DNA of 64,000 nt from positions 124,001 to 188,000 of the forward strand of contig CAWJGZ010000001.1 in the NCBI GenBank assembly GCA_963842505.1, given 5' to 3'. The notes under the pieces were generated by a model. That model worked only from the letters and a program-made list of their open reading frames with translations. It did no database searches and was not told where the DNA came from. This DNA is from PALSA-129 sp963842505. GTDB taxonomy: Bacteria > Acidobacteriota > Terriglobia > Bryobacterales > Bryobacteraceae. Below are positions 57,734 to 64,000 of this stretch, one piece after another (the stretch's first letter is position 1; each line of letters begins with the position of its first letter). The translations under genes and the position numbers were made by a program.

Positions 57734-58467
57734 ACTGCTCTGAACTGCGCGACCACTTCGAGTTGTATTCGCTCGGCCTGGCCGAGGATCCCGAGCGCGG
57801 CGAAATCCGCGCCCACCTGGATCGCGGATGCGAGGTTTGCATGACGCAAGCAAAACGGGCCCGCGAGCTGTCTTCCATGCTAGCCTTCACGGCCGCCCCG
57901 CTGGCGCCATCGCCGAAATTGCGGCGGCGTATTCTGGCGGCTGCCGGCGCCCAATCCCACGGCTTCGGCTGGGCTCCGGCGTTGGCTGCCGTGGCTGCCC
58001 TGTCGCTGTGCGCGGCCGTCTACTTCAGCGGCCGGGAGCGTGAGTTCTCCGAGGAAGCCCGCTCTCTGCTCGCACAGGCCCGCTCGCAGAACATCGAGCT
58101 CACGCGCTTCAACGAAACCTTTGCGATCCTCTACGGCGCCGGCACCACCGTCACTTCCTTCGGTGAGAAGCAGCCCAAACCCCAAGGCCGCGTTTTCGTC
58201 AATCCCGCGCAAGGCGTTCTGCTGATCGCTTCCAACCTGCCCATGGCGCCCCAAGGCAAGGCTTATGAGATGTGGGTGATTCCCAAGAGCGGCAAGGCGC
58301 CCGTGGCCGCCGGTATGTTCCAGGCCCACACCGACGGCACTGCCATGCACGTTGAACTCCGTGCCGTGGATATGAGTTCCACCCGGGCCGTGGCCGTGAC
58401 CCTCGAAGAGGCTGCCGGCGCCAGTGCGCCCACCTCCACGCCGGTGATCCTGGCGGCGCTACAATAG
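57730..58467 (+). CDS. Anti-sigma factor, RskA type
   Basis: The 245-residue protein has an N-terminal zinc-binding anti-sigma domain (CSELRDHFELYSLGLAEDPERGEIRAHLDRGCEVC with the His-Cys-Cys set) and a single membrane helix at about 79-97 (FGWAPALAAVAALSLCAAVYF). The extracytoplasmic RskA domain contains RVFVNPAQGVLLIASNLPMAPQGKAYEMWVIPKSGKAPVAAG. In this class, regulated proteolysis of the anti-sigma releases the sigma factor. It is translationally coupled to its sigma gene. Confidence 0.9.
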   Translation: MNCSELRDHFELYSLGLAEDPERGEIRAHLDRGCEVCMTQAKRARELSSMLAFTAAPLAPSPKLRRRILAAAGAQSHGFGWAPALAAVAALSLCAAVYFSGREREFSEEARSLLAQARSQNIELTRFNETFAILYGAGTTVTSFGEKQPKPQGRVFVNPAQGVLLIASNLPMAPQGKAYEMWVIPKSGKAPVAAGMFQAHTDGTAMHVELRAVDMSSTRAVAVTLEEAAGASAPTSTPVILAALQ

Positions 58468-58473
58468 CCAAGC

Positions 58474-59232
58474 GTGACCCACTTCATTCGCTATCGCTCC
58501 GGCGCGTCCGAATGTTACGGCATTCTGGAAGGCGACACCGTCCGCGAGATCCGCGGCGACCTCTTCGGCGGCTACACGGAAACCGTGGCCGCCCTGAATC
58601 TTTCCGACGTTGCCCTGCTCCATCCCTGCCAGCCCGGCAAGATCCTCTGCGTGGGTTTGAATTACCGCAGCCACCTCGGCAGCCGCCCGGTGCCCGACCA
58701 TCCGGAGGTCTTTTTCAAGCCCGTCAGCTCCCTGCAGGATCCCGAAGGCCCCATCGTCACCCCGCCCGACTCAATCGACATGCACTACGAAGGCGAGCTC
58801 GTGATGGTCATCGGCCGCCAGACCAGGAACGCATCCTTGGACCAGGCGCGCGACTCCATCTTCGGCGTCACCTGCGGCAACGACGTCAGCGAGCGCAACT
58901 GGCAGCAAGGCCCTGGCAAGGACGTGCAATGGTGGCGCGCCAAAGGCTGCGACACCTTCGCGCCGCTCGGCCCCGCCATCGTCACCGGCCTGGATTACGA
59001 CAGCCTGCTGCTCCGCACGCGCCTCAACGGCGACGTGGTGCAGAAGCAATACACCTCCGACCTGATTTTCGATTGCCCCACCATCGTGAGCTATATCAGC
59101 CGCTGGATCACCCTGATGCCCGGCGACGTCATCTTCACCGGCACCCCCGGCGCCACCCGTAAGATGTCGCCCGGCGATGTAGTGGAAGTGGAGATCGAAG
59201 GAATCGGTGTCCTGCGCAATCCCGTGACGTAG
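58474..59232 (+). CDS. Fumarylacetoacetate hydrolase (FAH) family protein
   Basis: The 252-residue protein starts at GTG 58474. The FAH core is seen as KILCVGLNYRSH, PEVFFKPVSSL, DSIDMHYEGELVMVIGR (metal-binding Glu residues), FGVTCGNDVSERNWQ (metal Asp) and PGDVIFTGTPGA. Members hydrolyse or decarboxylate C-C bonds in beta-keto acids of aromatic degradation; the substrate is unknown here. TACAAT at 58460-58465 lies eight bases before the GTG, so it may have its own leaderless transcript although it follows the anti-sigma gene closely. Confidence 0.88.
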   Translation: MTHFIRYRSGASECYGILEGDTVREIRGDLFGGYTETVAALNLSDVALLHPCQPGKILCVGLNYRSHLGSRPVPDHPEVFFKPVSSLQDPEGPIVTPPDSIDMHYEGELVMVIGRQTRNASLDQARDSIFGVTCGNDVSERNWQQGPGKDVQWWRAKGCDTFAPLGPAIVTGLDYDSLLLRTRLNGDVVQKQYTSDLIFDCPTIVSYISRWITLMPGDVIFTGTPGATRKMSPGDVVEVEIEGIGVLRNPVT

Positions 59233-59323
59233 CCAAGACAGGGCGGACGCCCCTCGTCCGCGCGCGACTCGCTCGTCCGCGCTCTTGCGGTCATTTCTAC
59301 TCCCACCCGTTCCGCTAATTCTT

Positions 59324-59674
59324 CTACAACCACGCTGACCCGATGCTGTAAGCCAGCACCGCCAGCACCGCCAGCGTGATCGCCACATACATGCGGTCGC
59401 GCTCCAGTAGAAATCCCACCAGCGAAAAAATCACCCGCGCCACCGGCGTGGCAATCAGGATCAGTAATCCGGCCTGGATCGCCGCTTCCGGCGCGCTCAA
59501 ACCCGCCAGCGATCCGAATCCGCGCGCCACCCTGTGGAAATGGCGGTAATCGGTTGTCGCCATGCCGCGCGCCGCCAGGTACCAGATGCCTCCGCCCAGC
59601 ACCACCGCCGCCGCCAGCGCCACGCCCACCCGCAGCAACGTCCCGATGATCAACTCCAGCCGCCGGTCCGTCAT
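59324..59674 (-). CDS. DUF1634-family membrane protein
   Basis: The 116-residue protein has three helices: LIIGTLLRVGVALAAAVVLGGGIWYL, then PEAAIQAGLLILIATPVARVIFSLVGFLLERDRMYV, and AITLAVLAVLAYSIGSAWL. The middle segment with GLL.LI.TPVARV.....F..ERD..YV is the DUF1634 signature. DUF1634 genes are usually fused or adjacent to TSUP (TauE/SafE) transporters, as here, and may form an accessory subunit. Its ATG overlaps the stop of the TSUP gene (ATGA at 59674-59671). Confidence 0.85.
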   Translation of the reverse strand: MTDRRLELIIGTLLRVGVALAAAVVLGGGIWYLAARGMATTDYRHFHRVARGFGSLAGLSAPEAAIQAGLLILIATPVARVIFSLVGFLLERDRMYVAITLAVLAVLAYSIGSAWL

Positions 59675-60507
59675 TTCAAGCCCCCTGTCACTCCGTTGTA
59701 GATCATCTCCATCGCCAGCACCGCAATCACCGCCGCGAAGACGCGGCGCAGCGCCAGCGTCTTTGCGCCCATCAACTGCCGCGCGCCCGCCATCGATCCG
59801 GTCAGCACTCCCAGCATCACCGGCATCGCCAGCCCCGGCGTGATGTAGCCCTTTCCCAGGTAAATGCCGGCGCTCGCCGCCGCCGTCACCCCGATCATGA
59901 AGTTGCTCGTGGTGGTCGAGACTTTGAACGGGATCAGCATCACCTGGTCCATGGCAATCACTTTCATCGCCCCGGACCCTATGCCCAGCAGCCCCGAAAG
60001 CATTCCCGCGCCGAACATCACTCCGAAGCCCGTCTTCACCCGTGTCACCACGTATGCCACGGTTCCAGCCGGTCCCGGATAGCTGCTGTTCAGTTTCAGC
60101 CGCGCCGCCAGCGGATCGGCCTTGCGCGCCTCGGAGCGCTTCGGTTCCTCCAGCGCCAGCCACGCAGAATACAGCAGCACCGCCCCGAACGTCATCGCCA
60201 GCGCCGCCACCGGGACCGCGGCCATCAGAAACGCGCCCACTACCGCGCCCACGGTTGTGGCCACTTCCAGAAACATACCCACGCGGATATTGGAGTATCC
60301 TTCTCTTACGTACGCGGCCGCCGCGCCCGAGGAGGTCGCGATCACCGAAACCAGCGAAGCCCCCATGGCGTAATGCATATCCACGCCCAGCGCTAGCGTC
60401 AACACCGGCGTCACCACTACCCCGCCGCCCAGCCCGGTGAGCGAGCCCAAAAACCCCGCCAGCATGGATACCGCGAACACGATTCCGGAAAACAGCAGCA
60501 CGTTCAT
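59671..60507 (-). CDS. TSUP (TauE/SafE) family anion transporter
   Basis: The 278-residue protein has about eight helices. Both family repeats are visible: GFLGSLTGLGGGVVVTPVLTLALGVDMHYAMGASLVSVIATS at the N-terminus and GMLSGLLGIGSGAMKVIAMDQVMLIPFKVSTTTSNFMIGVTA in the second half. TSUP proteins export or import sulfite, sulfoacetate or related organosulfur anions. ATG 60507 is used because the upstream extension to 60693 has no protein-like sequence. It forms an operon with the DUF1634 gene. Confidence 0.87.
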   Translation of the reverse strand: MNVLLFSGIVFAVSMLAGFLGSLTGLGGGVVVTPVLTLALGVDMHYAMGASLVSVIATSSGAAAAYVREGYSNIRVGMFLEVATTVGAVVGAFLMAAVPVAALAMTFGAVLLYSAWLALEEPKRSEARKADPLAARLKLNSSYPGPAGTVAYVVTRVKTGFGVMFGAGMLSGLLGIGSGAMKVIAMDQVMLIPFKVSTTTSNFMIGVTAAASAGIYLGKGYITPGLAMPVMLGVLTGSMAGARQLMGAKTLALRRVFAAVIAVLAMEMIYNGVTGGLK

Positions 60508-60645
60508 AGTGGCTATTGTCCCGCTTTGCGCCGAAGCCTTCTGTCTTCTGGCTCCTGTCTTCCGGCTTCCATATCCCGGAGGGAGATCAAGGCTGGAGCC
60601 CTTGTTCAGTGTAAGCCGCTTGTGGATTAGTCGACAAAAAAAAGA
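60508..60645. other. Intergenic leader of the TSUP gene, no gene seen
   Basis: Between the TSUP start and the minus-strand hairpin terminator at 60647-60668 there is no coding frame of quality. The terminator points toward this side, so any transcript coming from 60670-60850 on the minus strand would end here and not read into the transporter. Confidence 0.4.
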
Positions 60646-60646
60646 A

Positions 60647-60668
60647 AGGGCAGGTACTCGCCTGCCCT
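60647..60668 (-). terminator. Strong intrinsic terminator on the minus strand
   Basis: AGGGCAGG and CCTGCCCT form a perfect eight-base stem around a six-base loop. On the minus strand it is followed by TTCTTTTTTTT (A run at 60635-60646 on the plus strand), an ideal rho-independent terminator. No minus-strand gene precedes it, which suggests a small RNA or a short unannotated transcript. Confidence 0.75.
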
Positions 60669-60760
60669 TAATAGAAGCTGCCCGGGAGGGCAACAGCTAT
60701 GTACTTGCGTCATGACCGTCCCTGCGCCATTAGGGACCGTCACAACCGTGGATATTTCAA
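60647..60760 (-). ncRNA. Candidate small RNA ending at the orphan terminator
   Basis: Upstream of the orphan terminator on the minus strand lie two more stem-loops: GACGGTCCCT...AGGGACGGTC-like arms at 60713-60740 (one mismatch) and a small GCCC/GGGC hairpin near 60680-60693. Three consecutive hairpins with a terminal T run are the usual build of a bacterial small RNA. The 5' end is not defined, and no known RNA family is recognised. An open minus-strand frame (60627-60815) runs through the terminator stem and is not protein-like. Confidence 0.35.
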
Positions 60761-60851
60761 TCCTACGGCACACCTCCGGCACGGTCCATACGGCAAGAAT
60801 CGTATTCTCCCGCACCCCGGCCGCCGCCCAGAATGAAGGGAAAGGGTTACG

Positions 60852-62249
60852 ATGTCAGTGAGGGTGCTTGCCGGGCTTAGCAAACGGGCTGTGCTGCGCG
60901 CCGGTTACGGCGCGGTGATTGCCGTTCTTGTGCTTTCTGCCGCCGAGGCCTACCGCATCCAGCTCAACGTTTCCGAACAGCATCTCGAAATCTACCGCAA
61001 TTACGCCGGTCAGGACGAGGCCCTCGCCGCCCTCCGCCGCGACCTGTGGCTGGCCGGAAACTACGTCCGCGATTACTTCATCAACACCACACCGGCCCAG
61101 GCCGACATCCTGCGAGCGCAACTGGAAGATCTCAAGGCTCAGGATGAGAAGGCTCTGGCCCTTCTGGCGCGCCATTCCAGCCGCTCCGATACCGTGCCGC
61201 GGCTGCGCAAGAGCCTGGGCGATTTCTGGGCCGCCGTAGACCCCGTCCCGCAATCCATGCTGCGCGACACCGATGCGCGAAAATTCGATTTTCTACAGCG
61301 CGTGGTCGTGCCCCGCCGCGGCGAATTGTATAGCGCCCTGCTCGATCTCGCCGCCACCGGCCAGCAGAAGCTGCAGGAAGGAGAAATGCAGTTCGCCGCT
61401 TCGCGCCAGCAAGCCGCCCGCCGCCTGCTGCTCATGCTCGGCCTCGGCCTGATGCTCAGCTTCCTGGTCGCCCTGGCCAGTATCCGCCATTCCGAAAACC
61501 TCGAGCGCGAAGCCGAAGCCCACTTCGCCGCCATTCAACTCGCCAAGCAGGAATTGCAGCAATTATCCGCGCGGCTGCTGGAGGTGGAGGAAGAAGGCCG
61601 GCGCAAACTCTCCCGCGAACTGCACGACGAAATCGGCCAGTCGCTGGCCCTGCTCCAGATTGAAATCACGCGCGCCCAGGCCGTCGCCGGTCAGACCGCC
61701 ACGCTGCGCGAACGCCTGGCTCGCGCCCGCGAGTTAGCCGAACGAACCGTGCAGACCGTCCACAACATTTCCGTCCTCTTGCGCCCTGCCCTGCTCGACG
61801 ATCTCGGCCTCGTCCCGGCCCTTCAGTTCCAGCTTGAAGATTTCCTGCGGCGCAACTCCATCGTCTGCGAGTTCGTCGAAGAAGGCGTCGCCGATCGCCT
61901 TCCGGACGCCGCCAAGACCTGCGTCTACCGCGTGGTGCAGGAAGCCCTGCATAATTGCGAAAAACATTCCGCCGCCACCAAAGTCCGAGTCTCCGTCCGG
62001 CAGTTGCCTCACGCCCTCCTTGCCGAAGTCGAAGATGACGGCCGCGGCTTCGCCGTCGAAGAGCGCGGTGCCCTCTCGCGCAGCCGCGGCCTCGGCCTGC
62101 TGGGCATCCGCGAACGCGCCGCAAACGCCGGTGGCTCGCTCGAAATCCGCTCCGCCCCCGGCCGCGGCACCCGCATTTCGCTTCGCATTCCCGTCCCGCC
62201 CGAGCCCCAGCCCGCTATCGAACCCCCCACCGAGGTCACTGCGTCATGA
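60852..62249 (+). CDS. NarL-type sensor histidine kinase (HisKA_3)
   Basis: The 465-residue protein has two membrane helices (about 13-33 and 191-210) that flank a helical periplasmic domain of about 155 residues (four-helix-bundle-like, cf. CHASE3). A coiled coil and the HisKA_3 box follow (EEGRRKLSRELHDEIGQSLALLQ, His258). The ATPase domain has YRVVQEALHNCEKHS (N box), VEDDGRGF and GLGLLGIRERA. The stop overlaps the response-regulator ATG (ATGA at 62246-62249). Confidence 0.92.
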   Translation: MSVRVLAGLSKRAVLRAGYGAVIAVLVLSAAEAYRIQLNVSEQHLEIYRNYAGQDEALAALRRDLWLAGNYVRDYFINTTPAQADILRAQLEDLKAQDEKALALLARHSSRSDTVPRLRKSLGDFWAAVDPVPQSMLRDTDARKFDFLQRVVVPRRGELYSALLDLAATGQQKLQEGEMQFAASRQQAARRLLLMLGLGLMLSFLVALASIRHSENLEREAEAHFAAIQLAKQELQQLSARLLEVEEEGRRKLSRELHDEIGQSLALLQIEITRAQAVAGQTATLRERLARARELAERTVQTVHNISVLLRPALLDDLGLVPALQFQLEDFLRRNSIVCEFVEEGVADRLPDAAKTCVYRVVQEALHNCEKHSAATKVRVSVRQLPHALLAEVEDDGRGFAVEERGALSRSRGLGLLGIRERAANAGGSLEIRSAPGRGTRISLRIPVPPEPQPAIEPPTEVTAS

Positions 62250-62893
62250 GCATCCGCATCCTCCTCTCCGACGACCATACATTGATGCGCCAGGGCCTCC
62301 GCCACATTCTGGAAAGCCGTCCCGAATTCGAGATCGTGGCTGAAACCAGCTCCGGCATTGAAGCCATCGAAAGCGCCCGGCAGCTCAAGCCCGATGTCGC
62401 CATCGTCGATGTCGCCATGAAAGAGCTCAATGGAATCGAGGCCACTGCCCAGATTCTCAAACACTCGCCGCACACCGCCGTGCTGATCCTCAGCATGTAC
62501 AGCGATGAGCGCTACGTGTTGCGCGCTGTCAAAGCCGGCGCCCGCGGCTACGTGCTCAAGAATTCGGCCGGCGACGAGCTGATCCAGGCCATTCACGCCG
62601 TCGAAAAGGGCCTGGCTTTTTTCAGCCCCGCCGTCGGCCGCATTTTTCAGAACGGCTTTGCCCGTCTCAAGGATGCCCGCAAAGCCACCGACCGCTATGA
62701 CCTGCTCACCGGCCGCGAACGCCAGATCTACCAGCTTCTCGCCGAAGGCAACAGCAACAAAGACATTGCCAACCGCCTCAGCCTGAGCCTCCACACCGTC
62801 GAAACGCATCGCTGGCGCATCATGGACAAGCTGGATTTGCACAGCACCGCCGATCTGGTCCTCAGCGCGGTGCGGCGTGGGCTGGTGACGTGA
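62246..62893 (+). CDS. NarL/FixJ-family response regulator
   Basis: The 215-residue protein has a receiver domain with acidic pair DDH, phospho-acceptor Asp55 (AIVDVAMKE) and Lys105. The LuxR-type helix-turn-helix at about 150-195 is LTGRERQIYQLLAEGNSNKDIANRLSLSLHTVETHRWRIMDKL. It is the cognate partner of the kinase upstream. The target genes are not evident; no neighbouring operon is clearly devoted to a single signal. Confidence 0.94.
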   Translation: MSIRILLSDDHTLMRQGLRHILESRPEFEIVAETSSGIEAIESARQLKPDVAIVDVAMKELNGIEATAQILKHSPHTAVLILSMYSDERYVLRAVKAGARGYVLKNSAGDELIQAIHAVEKGLAFFSPAVGRIFQNGFARLKDARKATDRYDLLTGRERQIYQLLAEGNSNKDIANRLSLSLHTVETHRWRIMDKLDLHSTADLVLSAVRRGLVT

Positions 62894-62939
62894 GGAGTCC
62901 GCATGGAAGCCCGGGAGTCTGCTGAAAAGGCAAGAGGCC

Positions 62940-63065
62940 TCACCGCGGAGACGCGGAGGCGCAGAGAAGAATGGGAGAGAAGCAGGGATCTGCGCCGGCC
63001 TCGGATGACGGCTGATCCAAGACTCTTCAATTTTGTCTGCGTCTCGGCGTTTCCGCGGTGAACTT
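62940..63065. repeat. Imperfect inverted repeat of the CACCGCGGAGACGC type
   Basis: CTCACCGCGGAGACGCGGAGG (from 62940) and its inverted, slightly changed counterpart ending GTTTCCGCGGTGAA (to about 63064) face each other across about 75 bases between the convergent response-regulator and Crp/Fnr genes. Such CCGCGGAGACGC elements are dispersed in many soil and environmental genomes. It may act as a bidirectional terminator or be a miniature mobile element. Confidence 0.55.
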
Positions 63066-63067
63066 CG

Positions 63068-63742
63068 TCACTGATCCTGCGATTCCCGCTCCAGACCCGC
63101 CCGGTCCAGAATCCGCAATTGATGACCTTCGATCCGCACCATCCCCTCGGCGCGGAAGCGCGCCAGGTTCCGCGACACCACTTCGCGCACCGTCCCCAGC
63201 CGTGACGCCAGTTCCTGGTGCGTGTGCGGCAGCTCGAACGCGTCCCCGCCGGCTTGCCGCGAAGCCTCCAGCAGCAGACGCGCCAGCCGCTGCGTCACGC
63301 TGCCGAACGTCACGCTTTCCACCAGCCCCACCAGGTTGCGCAGCCGCCGCCCCACCACCGCCAGGATTTTCAGCGCCACGTCGGGATACTGGCGGCACAC
63401 CTGCTGGAAGTCGCTCTTGTTGACGAATAGCGCGACTACTCCATCCACCGCCCGCACCGAAGCCGGATAAGGCCCGCCGTCGAACAGCGGCAATTCCGCC
63501 ACCGTGCAGGGCGCCGTCTCCAGAGACAGCATCAATTCCCGCCCGCCCGGCGACGTCTTGAAGATTTTGACGCTTCCTTCCGCGATCAGGAAAATGCCGG
63601 CGCACGCTTCGCCTTCCCAGAACAGCATTTCCCCGCCCGCGAATCGGCGCTCCACCGCCCTCTGTGCCAGCGCCGCGGTTTCGTTCTCCCCGAGCCCGGC
63701 GAATAGCGCGATGTGCGAGATCAGCTCTGTTTTCGAAACCAA
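63068..63742 (-). CDS. Crp/Fnr-family transcriptional regulator
   Basis: The protein has about 224 residues. The cyclic-nucleotide-binding fold runs ISHIALFAGLGENETAALAQRAVERRFAGGEMLFWEGEACAGIFLIAEGSVKIFKTSPGGRELML, and the C-terminal Crp helix-turn-helix is FELPHTHQELASRLGTVREVVSRNLARFRAEG. There is no Fnr-type cysteine set, so it is not an oxygen sensor of the FNR kind. The start is uncertain: TTG 63742 gives the normal family length, while an open frame to GTG 63856 would overlap the DinB-family gene. Confidence 0.88.
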   Translation of the reverse strand: MVSKTELISHIALFAGLGENETAALAQRAVERRFAGGEMLFWEGEACAGIFLIAEGSVKIFKTSPGGRELMLSLETAPCTVAELPLFDGGPYPASVRAVDGVVALFVNKSDFQQVCRQYPDVALKILAVVGRRLRNLVGLVESVTFGSVTQRLARLLLEASRQAGGDAFELPHTHQELASRLGTVREVVSRNLARFRAEGMVRIEGHQLRILDRAGLERESQDQ

Positions 63743-63831
63743 TCCGTATGGTAGCGCGGCTGGCCCGATCCTCCCACGCCCCGCTTCAGCCGGCTCTCCC
63801 AGGAGAACCGCAAATCTCGCTATCCGGCCGT

Positions 63832-64000
63832 TTACTTCCCTGGGATCTCCGACCACGGTGGCACAATGCCGTTCACCCGGGCGTAAGCCACCAGTTGGCC
63901 CATGTGTTCATTGGCGTGAACCATGATGCGGAGGTACATGCCATCCACCGTCGCATCTCTGCCGCCAATCTTGACCTTGCGCTGGAGGTCGGCGGGTCCT
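63832..64000 (-). CDS. DinB-family protein, C-terminal part
   Basis: The gene enters from beyond the right edge. Its last ~55 codons read DLQRKVKIGGRDATVDGMYLRIMVHANEHMGQLVAYARVNGIVPPWS. HANEHMGQLVAYAR..G..PPW is the closing helix of DinB/DUF664 four-helix-bundle proteins, with the third metal-binding His. The stop TAA is at 63834-63832. DinB-like proteins are metal-binding, thiol-dependent transferases or of unknown function. Confidence 0.75.
   Translation of the reverse strand, partial: GPADLQRKVKIGGRDATVDGMYLRIMVHANEHMGQLVAYARVNGIVPPWSEIPGK

Noticed and set aside
60627..60815. 62-codon minus-strand frame across the orphan terminator
   Set aside because: Its last codons are the terminator stem and T run. 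A transcript would end before the stop codon.
1..64000. CRISPR arrays, rRNA operons, prophage structural genes
   Set aside because: No regularly spaced repeats, no rRNA-like sequence and no capsid, tail or terminase genes were seen anywhere in the window.

Overview
The window looks like chromosomal DNA from a soil Acidobacteriota, most like the Solibacter/Bryobacter group. Pointers are the high GC content, the very large TonB-dependent receptors with an N-terminal carboxypeptidase-regulatory-like domain, a RidA/DUF1549-DUF1553/DUF1501/PPC operon, and an acidobacterial-type membrane-anchored winged-helix regulator. This assignment comes from gene content alone; no rRNA is present.

Layout. 1-1.4 kb: the tail of an IS3-type transposase next to a truncated secreted protein, then a CnaB-like secreted protein. 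1.5-6.1 kb: a sigma-54 activator with a degenerate receiver, divergent from flgM-flgN(like)-flgK-flgL behind a FliA-type promoter. 6.1-7.8 kb: a lone exosortase and a MarC protein. 7.8-13.5 kb: a minus-strand RidA, DUF1549/1553, DUF1501, PPC-protein operon in which two genes each carry a one-base frameshift. 13.6-17.6 kb: a TonB-dependent receptor, a CnaB/b561-like membrane protein and YceI. 17.7-20.6 kb: a histidine kinase/NtrC pair and an orphan VapB with only the tail of VapC. 20.8-27.5 kb: a six-gene respiratory cluster (cytochrome-porin of Cyc2-like layout, monohaem cytochrome, FAD/FeS oxidoreductase, Rieske protein, cytochrome b, hexahaem cytochrome). 27.6-33.0 kb: PHP phosphoesterase, YgfZ, a small membrane protein, a glyoxalase-II-like hydrolase, a family-2 glycosyltransferase and an acetyltransferase.

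33.0-36.7 kb is a small integrated element at tRNA-Leu(CAA). A 21-base copy of the tRNA 3' end (with CCA) marks the far border, an integrase N-terminal remnant lies beside the tRNA, and the cargo is a ParA ATPase with a coupled partner plus two unknown proteins.

36.8-49.1 kb holds a chitin-oligosaccharide locus: TonB-dependent receptor, AmpG-like importer, hexose-phosphate mutase, N,N'-diacetylchitobiose phosphorylase, a MazEF-type pair, a SIS-type glucosamine-6-phosphate deaminase candidate and a ToxR/CadC-like regulator. Three copies of one promoter/operator element stand in front of the receptor, the importer operon and the deaminase, each pointing at its gene, which defines a candidate chitobiose regulon.

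49.1-64 kb: glpF-glpK, a two-gene cassette with a TIR/deoxyribosyltransferase-like protein, tRNA-Ser(UGA), DUF421, dnaB, a MidA-type methyltransferase, a 20-residue lysine-rich peptide gene with its own promoter and terminator, an ECF sigma/anti-sigma pair, an FAH-family hydrolase, a TSUP/DUF1634 pair, a NarL-type two-component system, a Crp/Fnr regulator and the end of a DinB-family gene. No CRISPR array or rRNA was seen.
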